Origin: an uncultured Clostridium sp.
GTDB lineage: Bacteria; Bacillota; Clostridia; Lachnospirales; Lachnospiraceae
Reading direction: 5' to 3'
DNA: 64,000 nt
NCBI GenBank assembly: GCA_900538475.1
Contig: UPYT01000013.1
Coordinates: 27,497 to 91,496, forward strand
The position numbers were made by a program, and so were the translations under genes. Within the stretch, counting starts at the first letter, position 1. Every line of letters begins with the position of its first letter. Positions 37,486 through 46,368 of the stretch are shown piece after piece. The notes under the pieces are model-generated. The model had not been told where the DNA came from, searched no databases, and saw only the letters and a program-made list of their open reading frames with translations.

Positions 37486-37647
37486 TTAATCTTCTGGCTC
37501 AAATACATCTTTTCCAAGTCCGCAAAGCGGGCATACCCAATCCTCGGGAAGATCTTCAAATGCTGTTCCCGGTGCAATTCCATTATCCGGATCACCCACC
37601 TCAGGATCGTATACATAGCCACAGGGGCCGCAAACATATTTCTGCAT
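37486..37647 (-). CDS. Rubredoxin
   Basis: The 53-residue protein starts [19 protein letters not shown] and ends with [17 protein letters not shown]. Its two CxxC pairs bind a single iron, so it is a one-electron carrier, often feeding rubrerythrin or peroxide reductases in anaerobes. An in-frame ATG one codon earlier is equally possible; both follow GGAGGAG. The longer frame is unsupported. Confidence 0.95.
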   Translation of the reverse strand: MQKYVCGPCGYVYDPEVGDPDNGIAPGTAFEDLPEDWVCPLCGLGKDVFEPED

Positions 37648-37693
37648 CATAAACTCCTCCTGTCTATTGATTTTCATACCTTTTAAATACTTC

Positions 37694-38065
37694 TTACGTA
37701 TATGTTTTACTATATTTTTTACGATTATTCAAGATCAAATTTTTCCTGATTTTCCATCCGATTTTTTTCATTACCGGTTTTGAATCTTCATCCTCTCCCA
37801 GCTCTTTTCTTCTTCTTCGCTCATATTCTTCTTCCGTTACCGGTTTGATTCCTCTTATTCGAATCTGCTCTATCAGTTTTTCATAGTGATTCGCTGCAGC
37901 CGTTTCCATGCTGGAAATTGCATTAGGATCCCGAATCTTCTCTTCTGCCCAGATGCGTTCTGCCTCATCCATTTCCTCCAGCAGGCTGGCTTCATCGCTG
38001 CTGAAAAGTTTCTGGGCCTTTTGTTCTATCGTATACAAATTGTCTGCTCGTTTATTCTGTCTCAC
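37694..38065 (-). CDS. Conserved hypothetical protein, helical and charged
   Basis: I do not recognise a function for this 123-residue protein. It starts at GTG (38065) with AAAGAGGATGG upstream. The sequence is strongly helical and charged, for example [19 protein letters not shown] and [17 protein letters not shown], with a basic C-terminus. No membrane segment or catalytic motif is visible. It is divergent from murG and 16 bases upstream of rubredoxin's region, so it may be cotranscribed with rubredoxin. Confidence 0.65.
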   Translation of the reverse strand: MRQNKRADNLYTIEQKAQKLFSSDEASLLEEMDEAERIWAEEKIRDPNAISSMETAAANHYEKLIEQIRIRGIKPVTEEEYERRRRKELGEDEDSKPVMKKIGWKIRKNLILNNRKKYSKTYT

Positions 38066-38135
38066 TGGCCATCCTCTTTACTCATGGATTTTCTGCTGCA
38101 CCCGCTGTTTTCCCTGTTTTCCATTCGATTCGGGG

Positions 38136-38166
38136 TTGACTTTTTAAACATTGCGGTTAGTATAAT
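38136..38166 (+). promoter_or_regulatory. Promoter of murG
   Basis: TTGACT and a perfect TATAAT are 19 bases apart, about 70 bases upstream of the murG ATG. The spacing is slightly long. Confidence 0.45.
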
Positions 38167-38233
38167 AATTAATAATAAAGTACCACTTATGGGCAACCAT
38201 ACCCTAATAAGACTATTTTAGGAGGCAACTTTT

Positions 38234-39307
38234 ATGAAAAAAATTGTTTTGACCGGCGGCGGTACTGCCGGACATGTTACCCCTAATCTCGCGCTGCTTC
38301 CATCTCTGAAAGAACGCGGTTATGAAATTCATTATATCGGCTCCTACAACGGTATTGAGCGTAAGCTGATTGAAGGTGCTGGTATTCCTTATGATGGAAT
38401 TTCCTCTGGCAAGCTTCGCCGTTACTTTGATTTAAAAAATTTTTCTGATCCCTTCCGTGTTATCAAAGGCTATGCTGAAGCACGTCGTCTTCTGAAAAAA
38501 TATCGTCCGGATGTAGTTTTTTCCAAGGGCGGATTTGTTTCCGTCCCCGTTGTATTGGCCGCAAAGCACTTTAAAATCCCGGCCATTATCCACGAATCTG
38601 ATATGACTCCTGGACTGGCTAATAAAATTTGTATTCCCTCTGCTGCAAAGGTATGCTGTAACTTTCCAGAAACACTTCCCTACCTTCCCGAGGAAAAGGC
38701 CGTCCTGACCGGCTCCCCCATCCGGAGGGAACTGCTGGAAGGCGATCGCCTGACCGGACTGCAGTATGCCGGACTGTCCGCAGAAAAACCTGTTATCCTG
38801 GTTATTGGCGGAAGCCTTGGCGCTGTGGCTGTCAACAATGCTGTACGCAGTATTCTTCCCAAGCTGCTGGAAACCTATCAGGTTATACATATCTGTGGGA
38901 AAGGGCATCTGGATGATTCCCTGATTAGCCAAAAAGGATATGTACAGTTTGAATATGTTGATGCCCCATTGCGTCATCTTTTTGCTGCAGCTGACTTAAT
39001 CCTGTCCCGCGCTGGCGCCAATTCCATCTGTGAAATCCTTGCCCTTCGCAAGCCGAATATACTGGTTCCTTTGTCTGCGGCAGCAAGCCGGGGCGATCAG
39101 ATTCTCAATGCACGCTCTTTTAAAAAGCAGGGCTTCTCTGCTGTGCTAGAAGAAGAACAGATGACCGACGAAACCCTATATCAGACTATTCATGACACTT
39201 ATGAACACCGTCAGGAATTCATAAGTGCCATGAATCAGAGCACCTTATCCGATGCTGTAGACATTGTTATGAATCTGATTGCCTCTTATGCAGAAACATC
39301 CGCATAG
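38234..39307 (+). CDS. murG: UDP-GlcNAc:undecaprenyl-PP-MurNAc-pentapeptide GlcNAc transferase
   Basis: MurG makes lipid II by adding GlcNAc to lipid I on the inner face of the membrane. The 357-residue protein has the N-terminal LTGGGTAGHVTPNLAL loop, VFSKGGFVSVPVVLAAK, VIGGSLGAVAVNNAV and SRAGANSICEILALRKPNIL, the UDP-GlcNAc site. AGGAGG precedes the ATG. It stands alone, outside a division/cell-wall cluster, which is common for clostridial murG paralogues. A terminator follows at 39355. Confidence 0.93.
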   Translation: MKKIVLTGGGTAGHVTPNLALLPSLKERGYEIHYIGSYNGIERKLIEGAGIPYDGISSGKLRRYFDLKNFSDPFRVIKGYAEARRLLKKYRPDVVFSKGGFVSVPVVLAAKHFKIPAIIHESDMTPGLANKICIPSAAKVCCNFPETLPYLPEEKAVLTGSPIRRELLEGDRLTGLQYAGLSAEKPVILVIGGSLGAVAVNNAVRSILPKLLETYQVIHICGKGHLDDSLISQKGYVQFEYVDAPLRHLFAAADLILSRAGANSICEILALRKPNILVPLSAAASRGDQILNARSFKKQGFSAVLEEEQMTDETLYQTIHDTYEHRQEFISAMNQSTLSDAVDIVMNLIASYAETSA

Positions 39308-39354
39308 TTTTGTACGTTCTGTTTCTTCATAATATCTGATATCTGTTTGCAGAT

Positions 39355-39396
39355 TTGCCTGAAGCTTCTCAATCTGAAGCCTCAGGCAATTTTTTC
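39355..39396 (+). terminator. Terminator of murG
   Basis: TTGCCTGAAGCTTC pairs with GAAGCCTCAGGCAA (one mismatch) around TCAATCT, followed by TTTTTTC. The hairpin overlaps the last codons of the convergent sigma-factor gene. Confidence 0.85.
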
Positions 39397-39965
39397 AGAT
39401 GCCCGGACGCTTCGTGCAGGCTGTTTTCCTCAGTCTTCTCCAATTTTTCCCGAAGGTACTTTCTTCCTCTCATCAGCCTCATTCTGCACGCAGCCCCTGA
39501 AACTCCGAGGATTCTACTCACCTCATCCATTGGTCTTCCTTCGATGATATACAAAAAGAATACTACAGCCCAGTCCCTCTTCATTGTCATCAATGCATTC
39601 ATAACATCTTTATATAGCTCTTTTTGAACTATAACTGTGCTGAGATCCTTTCCTGACAGTATGCTCAGTTCATATCTGATCACCTGCAGCTCTGCCGGAT
39701 CCATACTGGCAACACTGCGATTTTCACGCTTTCTCCAATAATCAATGCACAAATTCTTCAGCGTCTTAATCAAAGTTGCCCTTATTTTGGAATCTGGCCA
39801 CGTTAATGGATAATGCTCATAAAATGCCAGAAATGCATCCTGAAGCACATCATCAATTTCATCATAAGGAATCCCTTTTCTTTGGGCTATTGTACGCAGC
39901 AGCGGATAATAACGGCTGTGTATAGAGTAGAAACATTCATCCTGAGATTTTATATATTCTCTCAT
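39369..39965 (-). CDS. RNA polymerase sigma-70 family factor (ECF-like)
   Basis: The 198-residue protein has region 2 (YYPLLRTIAQRKG, DDVLQDAFLAFYEHY, IKTLKNLCIDYWRKR) and region 4 (AVVFFLYIIEGRPMDEVSR, GVSGAACRMRLMRGRKYL). It looks like an extracytoplasmic-function type sigma factor. No anti-sigma gene is adjacent. Its ATG overlaps the stop of the HIT gene (ATGA), so the two are translationally coupled and cotranscribed, probably with the rhomboid gene as well. A rhomboid protease beside it could in principle be part of its control, but that is inference. Confidence 0.85.
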   Translation of the reverse strand: MREYIKSQDECFYSIHSRYYPLLRTIAQRKGIPYDEIDDVLQDAFLAFYEHYPLTWPDSKIRATLIKTLKNLCIDYWRKRENRSVASMDPAELQVIRYELSILSGKDLSTVIVQKELYKDVMNALMTMKRDWAVVFFLYIIEGRPMDEVSRILGVSGAACRMRLMRGRKYLREKLEKTEENSLHEASGHLKKLPEASD

Positions 39966-40405
39966 TTTTCCTCCGTAAATAACTCTTCTGCCAGCGCATT
40001 CTTTAAAATTCCTGCCGTTTCTTCCAACTCTCTGCTCTCAGCCTTCCCCGGATTCCATGCCACCATGACTGGACCATTCTCATATCGCGGAATTACATGT
40101 ACATGCAGATGGAATACTGTCTGTCCTGCGCTTGTTCCATTGTTCTGAACTACATTAAATCCACTGGCTCCCAGTCCTTTTTTCATGGCACTGCCAATTT
40201 TTGCTGCCAGAGGTAAAATCTTTCCCGTCACTGCCATGTCTGCTTCACAGATGTCCTTGTAATGTTGTTTGGGCAGAATCAGAGCGTGCCCCTTTGAAGC
40301 AGGCCCCAAATCCAGAATAACCCGAAAATCATCGTCCTCATAAACTGTGGATGATGGAATCTCCCCATTCGCAATTTTACAGAAAATACAGTTTTCATCT
40401 CTCAT
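39962..40405 (-). CDS. HIT-family protein (histidine triad nucleotide hydrolase)
   Basis: The 147-residue protein starts MRDENCIFCKIANGEIPSS and has the histidine triad in TVFHLHVHVIPRYEN. IFCKIANGEIPS is typical of Hit/HinT proteins, which hydrolyse nucleoside phosphoramidates or dinucleotide polyphosphates. The ATG at 40405 follows a run of G residues; a TTG two codons earlier is an alternative. It overlaps the sigma-factor start by four bases. Confidence 0.95.
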   Translation of the reverse strand: MRDENCIFCKIANGEIPSSTVYEDDDFRVILDLGPASKGHALILPKQHYKDICEADMAVTGKILPLAAKIGSAMKKGLGASGFNVVQNNGTSAGQTVFHLHVHVIPRYENGPVMVAWNPGKAESRELEETAGILKNALAEELFTEEK

Positions 40406-40433
40406 TCCCAATCCCCCCCTTTCTTAATGTTTA

Positions 40434-41075
40434 TTATATTTCCCAATATTCAGAAGTACAGTGTGCTTTCGGCTTTCGATACAACAACATCGCCAGCACA
40501 ATTCCGATAACCAGACCGGCCACATGAGCCACGTTATCGACACCCGTACTTGTAAAACCAAAATACAGGGAAAATATAATCATAATAATTAACTGACTGC
40601 TGCTTAAATCCTCCAGTCTTCCACGGTTTACCAGTACTGCATAAAGCAAACCGCCTATAACGCCAAAAATAGCTCCTGATGCACCTACACTGACTGCATG
40701 GGTCTGCTGCCCCATATCAAAAAGCATTGACACAGCATTCGCTCCCACACCACATAATAAATAGAAAAGCAGATACTTGATTTTTCCAAGCGCCCTTTCC
40801 AAATTATCTCCCAGCACAAACAGCACCAGCATATTATTGACAATATGATTAATTCCAAAATGCATAAATACAGCAGTCAAAAGCCGGTAATACTCATGAC
40901 CATCCAAAACCAGAGGACCAAACATCGCTCCGTGTTCCAGCATAAACAAAACGTCCTCACTGGAACCGACCGCTTCCAGGTACACAAAATAAAGGATATT
41001 CAATACGATCAAAGTCATTGTTATCCAGGCCTTCTGCTGCCTTTGTCCGTAATTTTCCATTCTTTTCATTTCCAT
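40434..41075 (-). CDS. Rhomboid-family intramembrane serine protease
   Basis: The 213-residue protein has six membrane segments. The catalytic serine is in VGASGAIFGVIGG and the histidine is in NVAHVAGLVIG; the helix-2 motif GINHIVNNMLVLF carries the conserved His and Asn. Rhomboids cleave membrane proteins within the bilayer. It precedes HIT and the sigma factor in the same direction with a 28-base gap. The substrate is unknown; the FHA and Tad-type membrane proteins encoded upstream are possible but unproven targets. Confidence 0.92.
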   Translation of the reverse strand: MEMKRMENYGQRQQKAWITMTLIVLNILYFVYLEAVGSSEDVLFMLEHGAMFGPLVLDGHEYYRLLTAVFMHFGINHIVNNMLVLFVLGDNLERALGKIKYLLFYLLCGVGANAVSMLFDMGQQTHAVSVGASGAIFGVIGGLLYAVLVNRGRLEDLSSSQLIIMIIFSLYFGFTSTGVDNVAHVAGLVIGIVLAMLLYRKPKAHCTSEYWEI

Positions 41076-41206
41076 GAATTCTTTTCCTTATGTATCTGTT
41101 TCACGGCTATTTTAGCATAGTCCGCCCCGTTTGTTAAGGTATTCTATTGTCTCTTTCCTGTTTTTTCCAGCTTTTTTCACGATTTTTGTCTTTTATAACG
41201 GGCTTT

Positions 41207-42535
41207 TTACTCAAATCGGTATCGATATCGGGCAATACAAACCTCATCTCCCGGATGCAGCCGTGCTGCCTCATTATTCTCCAGCATACGGCCTGCCACA
41301 GAGGTACCGTTTGTTGAGTTTAAATCCTGGATGAAATACTCCTCTTCTATCTGTTCAATTTTAAGGTGAAGCCTGCTTACGGTTTCTTTCTGCAAAATGT
41401 AATCTACCAGATTTTCCTGTTTGCCGATTATAAATGGATAATATGAAAGAACAATATCCTCAGACTCTCCGTCCAGAGAACATAGTCTGTGTAAATTTTT
41501 GCTTTCTTCTGTTCCCAGATCTGTCAGCAATACCGTATCCCGCCCTTCTTCCGGCTCTTTTGTACCATCAAAGGCTGGTATTTCTGTCTTTTGCCGATTT
41601 TCTTTTAAAATCCCCTCACTGTCTTCGTCATCCTTCGAATCCTCATATTCCTCAGAACCAAACATATTCTCCCAGGAAACCTGAACCGGATTTTTTTCCT
41701 GTTCTGCCTGTCTCTTTCTTCCAGGTACTTCCCTTAGTTGAATCAACTTACCCCAAAGTTCTCTTATTGCCTCCCAAAGCCCCCAAAACATAGTTTTTGA
41801 TTTTGCCCGCTCCAGCTTCTCTCGTGAATTTTGAGTTTTTCGGCTGCCCGGATAATTTCTTTCCCCCTGGCTGCCTTCTTCCCACACACTCGGAACACCT
41901 TCCGCTGCGGCAGTCCCAGTTTCTGATTGTTCTTCGCTGCGTTTCAGAATCCGCTTTTCATCCGGCTTCTCAAGTCTGCATTCCTCATTATTTTGTCCGC
42001 CTCGTTCCAGCAGACGCAAAATATCCCTCATTCCATAGTTTTCTCTGCGGCTTTCTTGAAACAGTCCATAGGCAAGAACGACACCGTCTTTGTCCTGGTG
42101 ATCCACCTTTCCCAACAAATACTCAAGCAATTTTCCAAAATCCTCTGAAAATAGCGCTTTACGTCCAGGAATCAGGCAAAGCCAGACAGAAAAAGTTTCC
42201 GGTTCAATATATACATACTCCGGATCCAGAAGAATACTTCCCTCTGGAAGAAGATACCGTTCCATTCTGTCAAGTACCTGAATTAGGGAAAGAATCAGAC
42301 GACGCAGCTGTACTTCCCGGAGCTTCTGATTTTCTAAAAGCCGTGCCAACGGCTGTTTAGAAGAAATTTCATAATAAAATCTTGGCTGCCCATCGGTCTG
42401 ATTCAGCTTAAACTCTAAAATTCCTTCTACTGCATTAACTTCCAGCATCCGACATTCATAGCTGCACCAGTCTGACTCCTTCGGTTCCACAATCATATAG
42501 TTATGCTTCATCTCTCTCCGATAACTAATCTTCAT
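41207..42535 (-). CDS. FHA-domain protein (DUF6382 N-terminus) of the Tad locus
   Basis: The 442-residue protein has an N-terminal DUF6382-like domain (KISYRREMKHNYMIVEP, LRRLILSLIQVLDRMERYL), a long charged linker (about 200-345), and a C-terminal FHA domain. The FHA core shows FIIGKQENLVDYIL, VSRLHLKIEQ and DLNSTNGTSVAG. FHA domains bind phosphothreonine, so a Ser/Thr kinase partner is expected; the kinase at 14594-16057 is a candidate. It is the last gene of the leftward Tad operon and its ATG overlaps the previous stop by four bases. GGAGGG precedes the ATG; the longer frame is unsupported. Confidence 0.85.
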   Translation of the reverse strand: MKISYRREMKHNYMIVEPKESDWCSYECRMLEVNAVEGILEFKLNQTDGQPRFYYEISSKQPLARLLENQKLREVQLRRLILSLIQVLDRMERYLLPEGSILLDPEYVYIEPETFSVWLCLIPGRKALFSEDFGKLLEYLLGKVDHQDKDGVVLAYGLFQESRRENYGMRDILRLLERGGQNNEECRLEKPDEKRILKRSEEQSETGTAAAEGVPSVWEEGSQGERNYPGSRKTQNSREKLERAKSKTMFWGLWEAIRELWGKLIQLREVPGRKRQAEQEKNPVQVSWENMFGSEEYEDSKDDEDSEGILKENRQKTEIPAFDGTKEPEEGRDTVLLTDLGTEESKNLHRLCSLDGESEDIVLSYYPFIIGKQENLVDYILQKETVSRLHLKIEQIEEEYFIQDLNSTNGTSVAGRMLENNEAARLHPGDEVCIARYRYRFE

Positions 42536-42858
42536 GACAATCCCTCCGTCAGACTCCACATCCTCAGAAATTTTTCCGGCCGATATACCGGAGCAGAAAT
42601 TTCCAGACTCCATCCATTTCCTTCTACAACCTCTATAATTTTAAACTCTTCAGAGTTTTCAATTTTGTGCCGCTCTGTTTCAACCTGTAGGTGGAGTCCA
42701 AAATTTCCAAGAGTTTCCGCCTGCATACGAAAGGCCTGACCAATCAGCGTCATAATCGTAAAAAGCACAACAGCCATAACTCCGGCAGCCTCTACTGTAT
42801 ATGCAGCCGGCAGAGCCCCTCGTGTTTCCTGCTTTCCTCTGCGTCCTTTCTTCCTCAT
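42532..42858 (-). CDS. Small TadE-like pseudopilin or membrane protein
   Basis: The 108-residue protein has a basic leader followed by PAAYTVEAAGVMAVVLFTIM. That is a class III pilin-like segment with Glu five residues into the hydrophobic stretch, as TadE-type proteins have. The rest is soluble. Its stop overlaps the FHA gene start (ATGA). It lies 6 bases downstream of the prepilin peptidase, which probably cleaves it. Confidence 0.78.
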   Translation of the reverse strand: MRKKGRRGKQETRGALPAAYTVEAAGVMAVVLFTIMTLIGQAFRMQAETLGNFGLHLQVETERHKIENSEEFKIIEVVEGNGWSLEISAPVYRPEKFLRMWSLTEGLS

Positions 42859-42864
42859 CCCATT

Positions 42865-43344
42865 TCACCCTTTCCATCCTCCTGCTGCTTCTCCTATGAT
42901 CATCCAGAAAACAGGCACAGCAGCAAAAGGAAGAAATGGAACTGTCTGTTTCCTCAGATTATCTTTCTTCTTAAAATTTCCCCAGACAAAATATACCAGA
43001 CAGAACAGACCGCAGCATAAGGTTCCATAAAACAGCACTGCCAGATTTCTCCAGAATCCCAGCAAAAGACCGCTGATCAGAAAATAGCATCCGTCTCCGG
43101 CTCCTATGCTTCCTCTGCTGACCTTTCCCAATCCCAGCAGCACCAGTCCCGGCAAAAAACCAAAAAGTCCTTCTGCAGCCTTCTCCCACATTATATTTTG
43201 ATTCTCCCACATCCGAAAAACCAAGACTGCCCCGGCTATCATTCCAAATATCCAATAAAGATTGATATCGACCTGCTTTTTTCGCAGATCCTGTCCTGCT
43301 GCCAAAGCGGTAAAACCTGCAAGCACTGCTGTCTCCAGCTTCAT
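42865..43344 (-). CDS. Prepilin peptidase (A24 family, CpaA/TadV-like)
   Basis: The 159-residue membrane protein has the aspartyl protease pair of the A24 family: AGQDLRKKQVD near residue 17 and SIGAGDGCYFLISGL (GxGD) mid-protein. The short length without an N-methyltransferase domain matches TadV/CpaA peptidases for Flp pilins. It is embedded between two TadE-like genes in the leftward Tad operon. Confidence 0.9.
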   Translation of the reverse strand: MKLETAVLAGFTALAAGQDLRKKQVDINLYWIFGMIAGAVLVFRMWENQNIMWEKAAEGLFGFLPGLVLLGLGKVSRGSIGAGDGCYFLISGLLLGFWRNLAVLFYGTLCCGLFCLVYFVWGNFKKKDNLRKQTVPFLPFAAVPVFWMIIGEAAGGWKG

Positions 43345-43371
43345 TCCTCCCCCGCCTTTCTTAATTATCTT

Positions 43372-44352
43372 CTATTTTCCACAATAAGAGCAGGGACCAA
43401 GGTGGGCCACTTCTCTGAGCTTAACTGCCCGCACATAGGATACAATGGCGCTGCAGTTTTTCGTTCTGTGATAACTGCTTCCTTCTGGCATAATATAAAC
43501 TGTGAAACCAGCTGCTGCACCGTCTCCGCAAACCTTACAGGCATAATATTTTCCTCCACTTTTATTCCTCAAACCTTCTATCTCCGAAAATGCTACAGGG
43601 CTTAAATTATTTACCAGATAGTGACAGGAACGGCTTCTGTGATAGCGTGTACTGTTTCTTCCTACATAAACAATCTCATCCTCATCGGTCCCGTTTTCTC
43701 CTCCCCCTGCCGTTCCATCATGCCCCTCTCTTCCAATCCATGCTCTTCTGCGGCTCCTTGCAGTACGGCTGATATGCTCCAGCCCCAGAACTGGAAACGG
43801 CATCTGTATCTGATAATTCAAAACCAGATCCAGCATTTCTCCATCCTCCAGTACAGAGGACTGTAAGGCATTCATAAAAATCACCTGCCTCGTATCCACA
43901 TGATCCTGCACCCGAAGCTGTGCATAAATCCCGGCAGCAGCACCTGCAAGATTTTTACAGAAGTCCTTCGCGTAATTATCCGCTCCTGGAATCTGTTCTT
44001 CTTCCCCCTTTAATATTACATCCTGAAGGTATGCATACTGACTTAATTCTTCTCCTGCTGCCTCCAAACCTGCCTGTATTTTCCTCTCTGTATTCATAAT
44101 TTTCATTGGAAGAATCAGACTGACTGACGCAAAAATAAACAGCGGGAGTACAAGCGCAGCTTCCAGCGTCATCCCGGCGGGGACGGACAGGAATGCCTTT
44201 CTGCCATGACAGTGTACACATTCATGTAAATAAACAGCGAGGATTCGTACTTGGAGAGTCACGATTTTTTTCATTTTTTTATAAGGGATTTTTTTGTAGA
44301 ACTGCAGAATACTTCGATTATGCTTCTGCACAGCTGCCATGGAAAAAGGCAT
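43372..44352 (-). CDS. TadE-like protein with tandem His/Cys metal-binding-type repeats
   Basis: The 326-residue protein has a TadE-like membrane segment (GMTLEAALVLPLFIFASVSL at about residues 60-79) preceded by a basic leader. The C-terminal third holds two copies of a His-Cys module: YHRSRSCHYLVNNLS ending YACKVCGDG, and YHRTKNCSAIVSYVR ending GPCSYCG. Each has the pattern H-x4-C ... C-x2-C, which could bind zinc. Similar single modules are found in secreted nuclease-like and competence proteins, but I cannot assign a function here. GGAGG precedes the ATG. It lies between the DUF5702 and prepilin peptidase genes. Confidence 0.78.
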   Translation of the reverse strand: MPFSMAAVQKHNRSILQFYKKIPYKKMKKIVTLQVRILAVYLHECVHCHGRKAFLSVPAGMTLEAALVLPLFIFASVSLILPMKIMNTERKIQAGLEAAGEELSQYAYLQDVILKGEEEQIPGADNYAKDFCKNLAGAAAGIYAQLRVQDHVDTRQVIFMNALQSSVLEDGEMLDLVLNYQIQMPFPVLGLEHISRTARSRRRAWIGREGHDGTAGGGENGTDEDEIVYVGRNSTRYHRSRSCHYLVNNLSPVAFSEIEGLRNKSGGKYYACKVCGDGAAAGFTVYIMPEGSSYHRTKNCSAIVSYVRAVKLREVAHLGPCSYCGK

Positions 44353-44400
44353 TCCTGTCCGCCTCCTTTCTTCTTATTTTTTCAGTTTGCCGTCTTCGCC

Positions 44401-46338
44401 TTAATATCTCCTCTCCACAGACACCGTCATCGGATATACGAGATCAGAGCCGCCCGTCAGATTTCCTACAAAGCCAGGAGAAAAAAATACATGCTTTCCA
44501 TAAAAGTCTCCCTGGATCCGTATCTGATAAACGCAGCGGCGCATTCGAAAGCTGTCCTGTCCCTGCCTCAGATTCATCTGAATCAGGTCCATCATGCGAA
44601 ACTCCTGAAGTACAATATTACTCATAAATAAAAGTATTTTCAGCCAGGACAAATAGGAGAGCCCTGTATCACATTCTCCGGCCCCAACAATCCGTTCCTT
44701 CCCCATTGACAAAAGCTGTTCCAGCTCCAGCTGCCAGTCTGCTTTTGCTTTTAGCAGAGGAATTTTCTTTCCGGCCAAAAGTCCCCGAACATCCATCAGA
44801 GATTCTCCTAATGCCCACACAGACATTACAAAAAATGTTGTTATCATAAGAAGTGGAGTCAAAGCCCCTGCTCCTGTAATGGCCATTGCCAAACCTCTTG
44901 CCTCCGTCCTTTTCTGAGAATCTGTCAGAATGTGTACCAAATTCAGCCCTTCCCGAACAGCCAGGAGTCTGTGAACTGCATCCGAAAGATTTTCACGGTC
45001 AGATTCCTTTCCTCCCAGAAAATATTCCATTTCATAGGCAAGAACGGTTTCGCCTTCTTTCTGCTCCTCCTCTTCCAGAAAATTTCCAAAATTCATTCCG
45101 CAGTATTCATCAATCAAAAGATGATCTAAAAAATTCACTGTTCTAACTGCATCCGGCTCCATATCCTGGTGTGATGGCACATCTTCCAGTCCAGAAGCCC
45201 TATTAGAAACTTCTCTTCCTTCCGGAACCACCAGTTCTAAAAATCCCTCCTGATACATAGATGATACCTGCTCCAGCCAGCCCTCCTTTTTCTTATCTTT
45301 TACTCCATGAACAAAGGAAAGCTTATGAATAGAAAGAGAGCCTAATCTGTGCTCCAGCGGTGACCACAAAGCATCTAAATCCGGACCTTCACCGCCCTCT
45401 TCCTCATCATCCTCCCACTCATCAATAATTTCTTCTACCTCAAAAGATTCCTCAATGAGTTGCTTCAGTTCCACAAGCATTTGCTTTGACCAGGGTTCCA
45501 GAGACTCTATCTCCTGCCGCCTTTCTCCGTCGGCATTTACGTAAGATTCATACTGTTGGATTTCCTGCTCCAGAAGTCCCTGGATCTCATCCCTGCAGTC
45601 TCCGCTTTCCTTCTCATATTTTGCCCTGCTGATTTCCATTCCCTTGGCCAGAGCATCTGCCTTTCTCCGGTAACTCTTTACCAGCCCGGGTATCTGCTCC
45701 AGCTTTCCAATCATCTTCTCTGCATTCCTCCGAAAATCAGCTCCGTCATAACTGTTTAATGCAGACATTCCGCTATTTTTCAGCTTCTGCTGTTCATCCA
45801 GATTTTCACTGATTGCTTCCAGGGCTTTTTCCAGCTTCAGGGCCTCCCGGGCATGTCCCCGATAGCTCTCTGCCATGTTTTTTACAGATGCTGCTTCCTT
45901 TGCACTGTCCCACAGATTCTGAACAGTATCCACATCAAAATCCATATGCCAGATTCCAAACTTCATATAGTCAAGAACCTCTTTCTCAAAATAAGCCCCC
46001 TGTCCTTCCGTTGCTCTTATAATTTCCTCTGTCTGCGCCCCTGTATACTGAATCGGATACCAGTTTTCCATTTCCAAATATGGAAGAATAAATCCGCCAA
46101 AGGCATCTGTAATATCTTCCGGAGTATCATACTCTGCAAACAGAACCCGGTAAGTGTCCCAAAGCTTTCGATGATACTGACTGAATACAGAATCCATCGC
46201 TGATGAAGCTGCCGTCTGCAGATACAAGCGGGCTCCTGCTGTCCTTGCAGACTCCAGAATCACGCAGAAAAAAGCAAACATACACATCATGATCAGACTA
46301 AAAAATACCGTTATCTGCCCGTCTGCCGTTCTTCTCAT
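44401..46338 (-). CDS. DUF5702 protein (TadG-like)
   Basis: The 645-residue protein starts with GQITVFFSLIMMCMFAFFCVI, a pilin-like N-terminal helix just after the leader, and then ARLYLQTAASSAMDSVFSQYH, the TadG/DUF5702 signature. A long helical region (about 150-320) contains an acidic run (EEEIIDEWEDDEEEGGEGPD region), and another membrane segment lies near residues 485-515. Such proteins are minor pseudopilin-like components of Tad systems, held in the membrane and exposed outside. It is the first intact gene after the truncated pilin. CAGGGACAGA precedes the ATG. Confidence 0.82.
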   Translation of the reverse strand: MRRTADGQITVFFSLIMMCMFAFFCVILESARTAGARLYLQTAASSAMDSVFSQYHRKLWDTYRVLFAEYDTPEDITDAFGGFILPYLEMENWYPIQYTGAQTEEIIRATEGQGAYFEKEVLDYMKFGIWHMDFDVDTVQNLWDSAKEAASVKNMAESYRGHAREALKLEKALEAISENLDEQQKLKNSGMSALNSYDGADFRRNAEKMIGKLEQIPGLVKSYRRKADALAKGMEISRAKYEKESGDCRDEIQGLLEQEIQQYESYVNADGERRQEIESLEPWSKQMLVELKQLIEESFEVEEIIDEWEDDEEEGGEGPDLDALWSPLEHRLGSLSIHKLSFVHGVKDKKKEGWLEQVSSMYQEGFLELVVPEGREVSNRASGLEDVPSHQDMEPDAVRTVNFLDHLLIDEYCGMNFGNFLEEEEQKEGETVLAYEMEYFLGGKESDRENLSDAVHRLLAVREGLNLVHILTDSQKRTEARGLAMAITGAGALTPLLMITTFFVMSVWALGESLMDVRGLLAGKKIPLLKAKADWQLELEQLLSMGKERIVGAGECDTGLSYLSWLKILLFMSNIVLQEFRMMDLIQMNLRQGQDSFRMRRCVYQIRIQGDFYGKHVFFSPGFVGNLTGGSDLVYPMTVSVERRY

Positions 46339-46368
46339 TCTGTCCCTGCTCTTCCTGTTGCATCTTCA

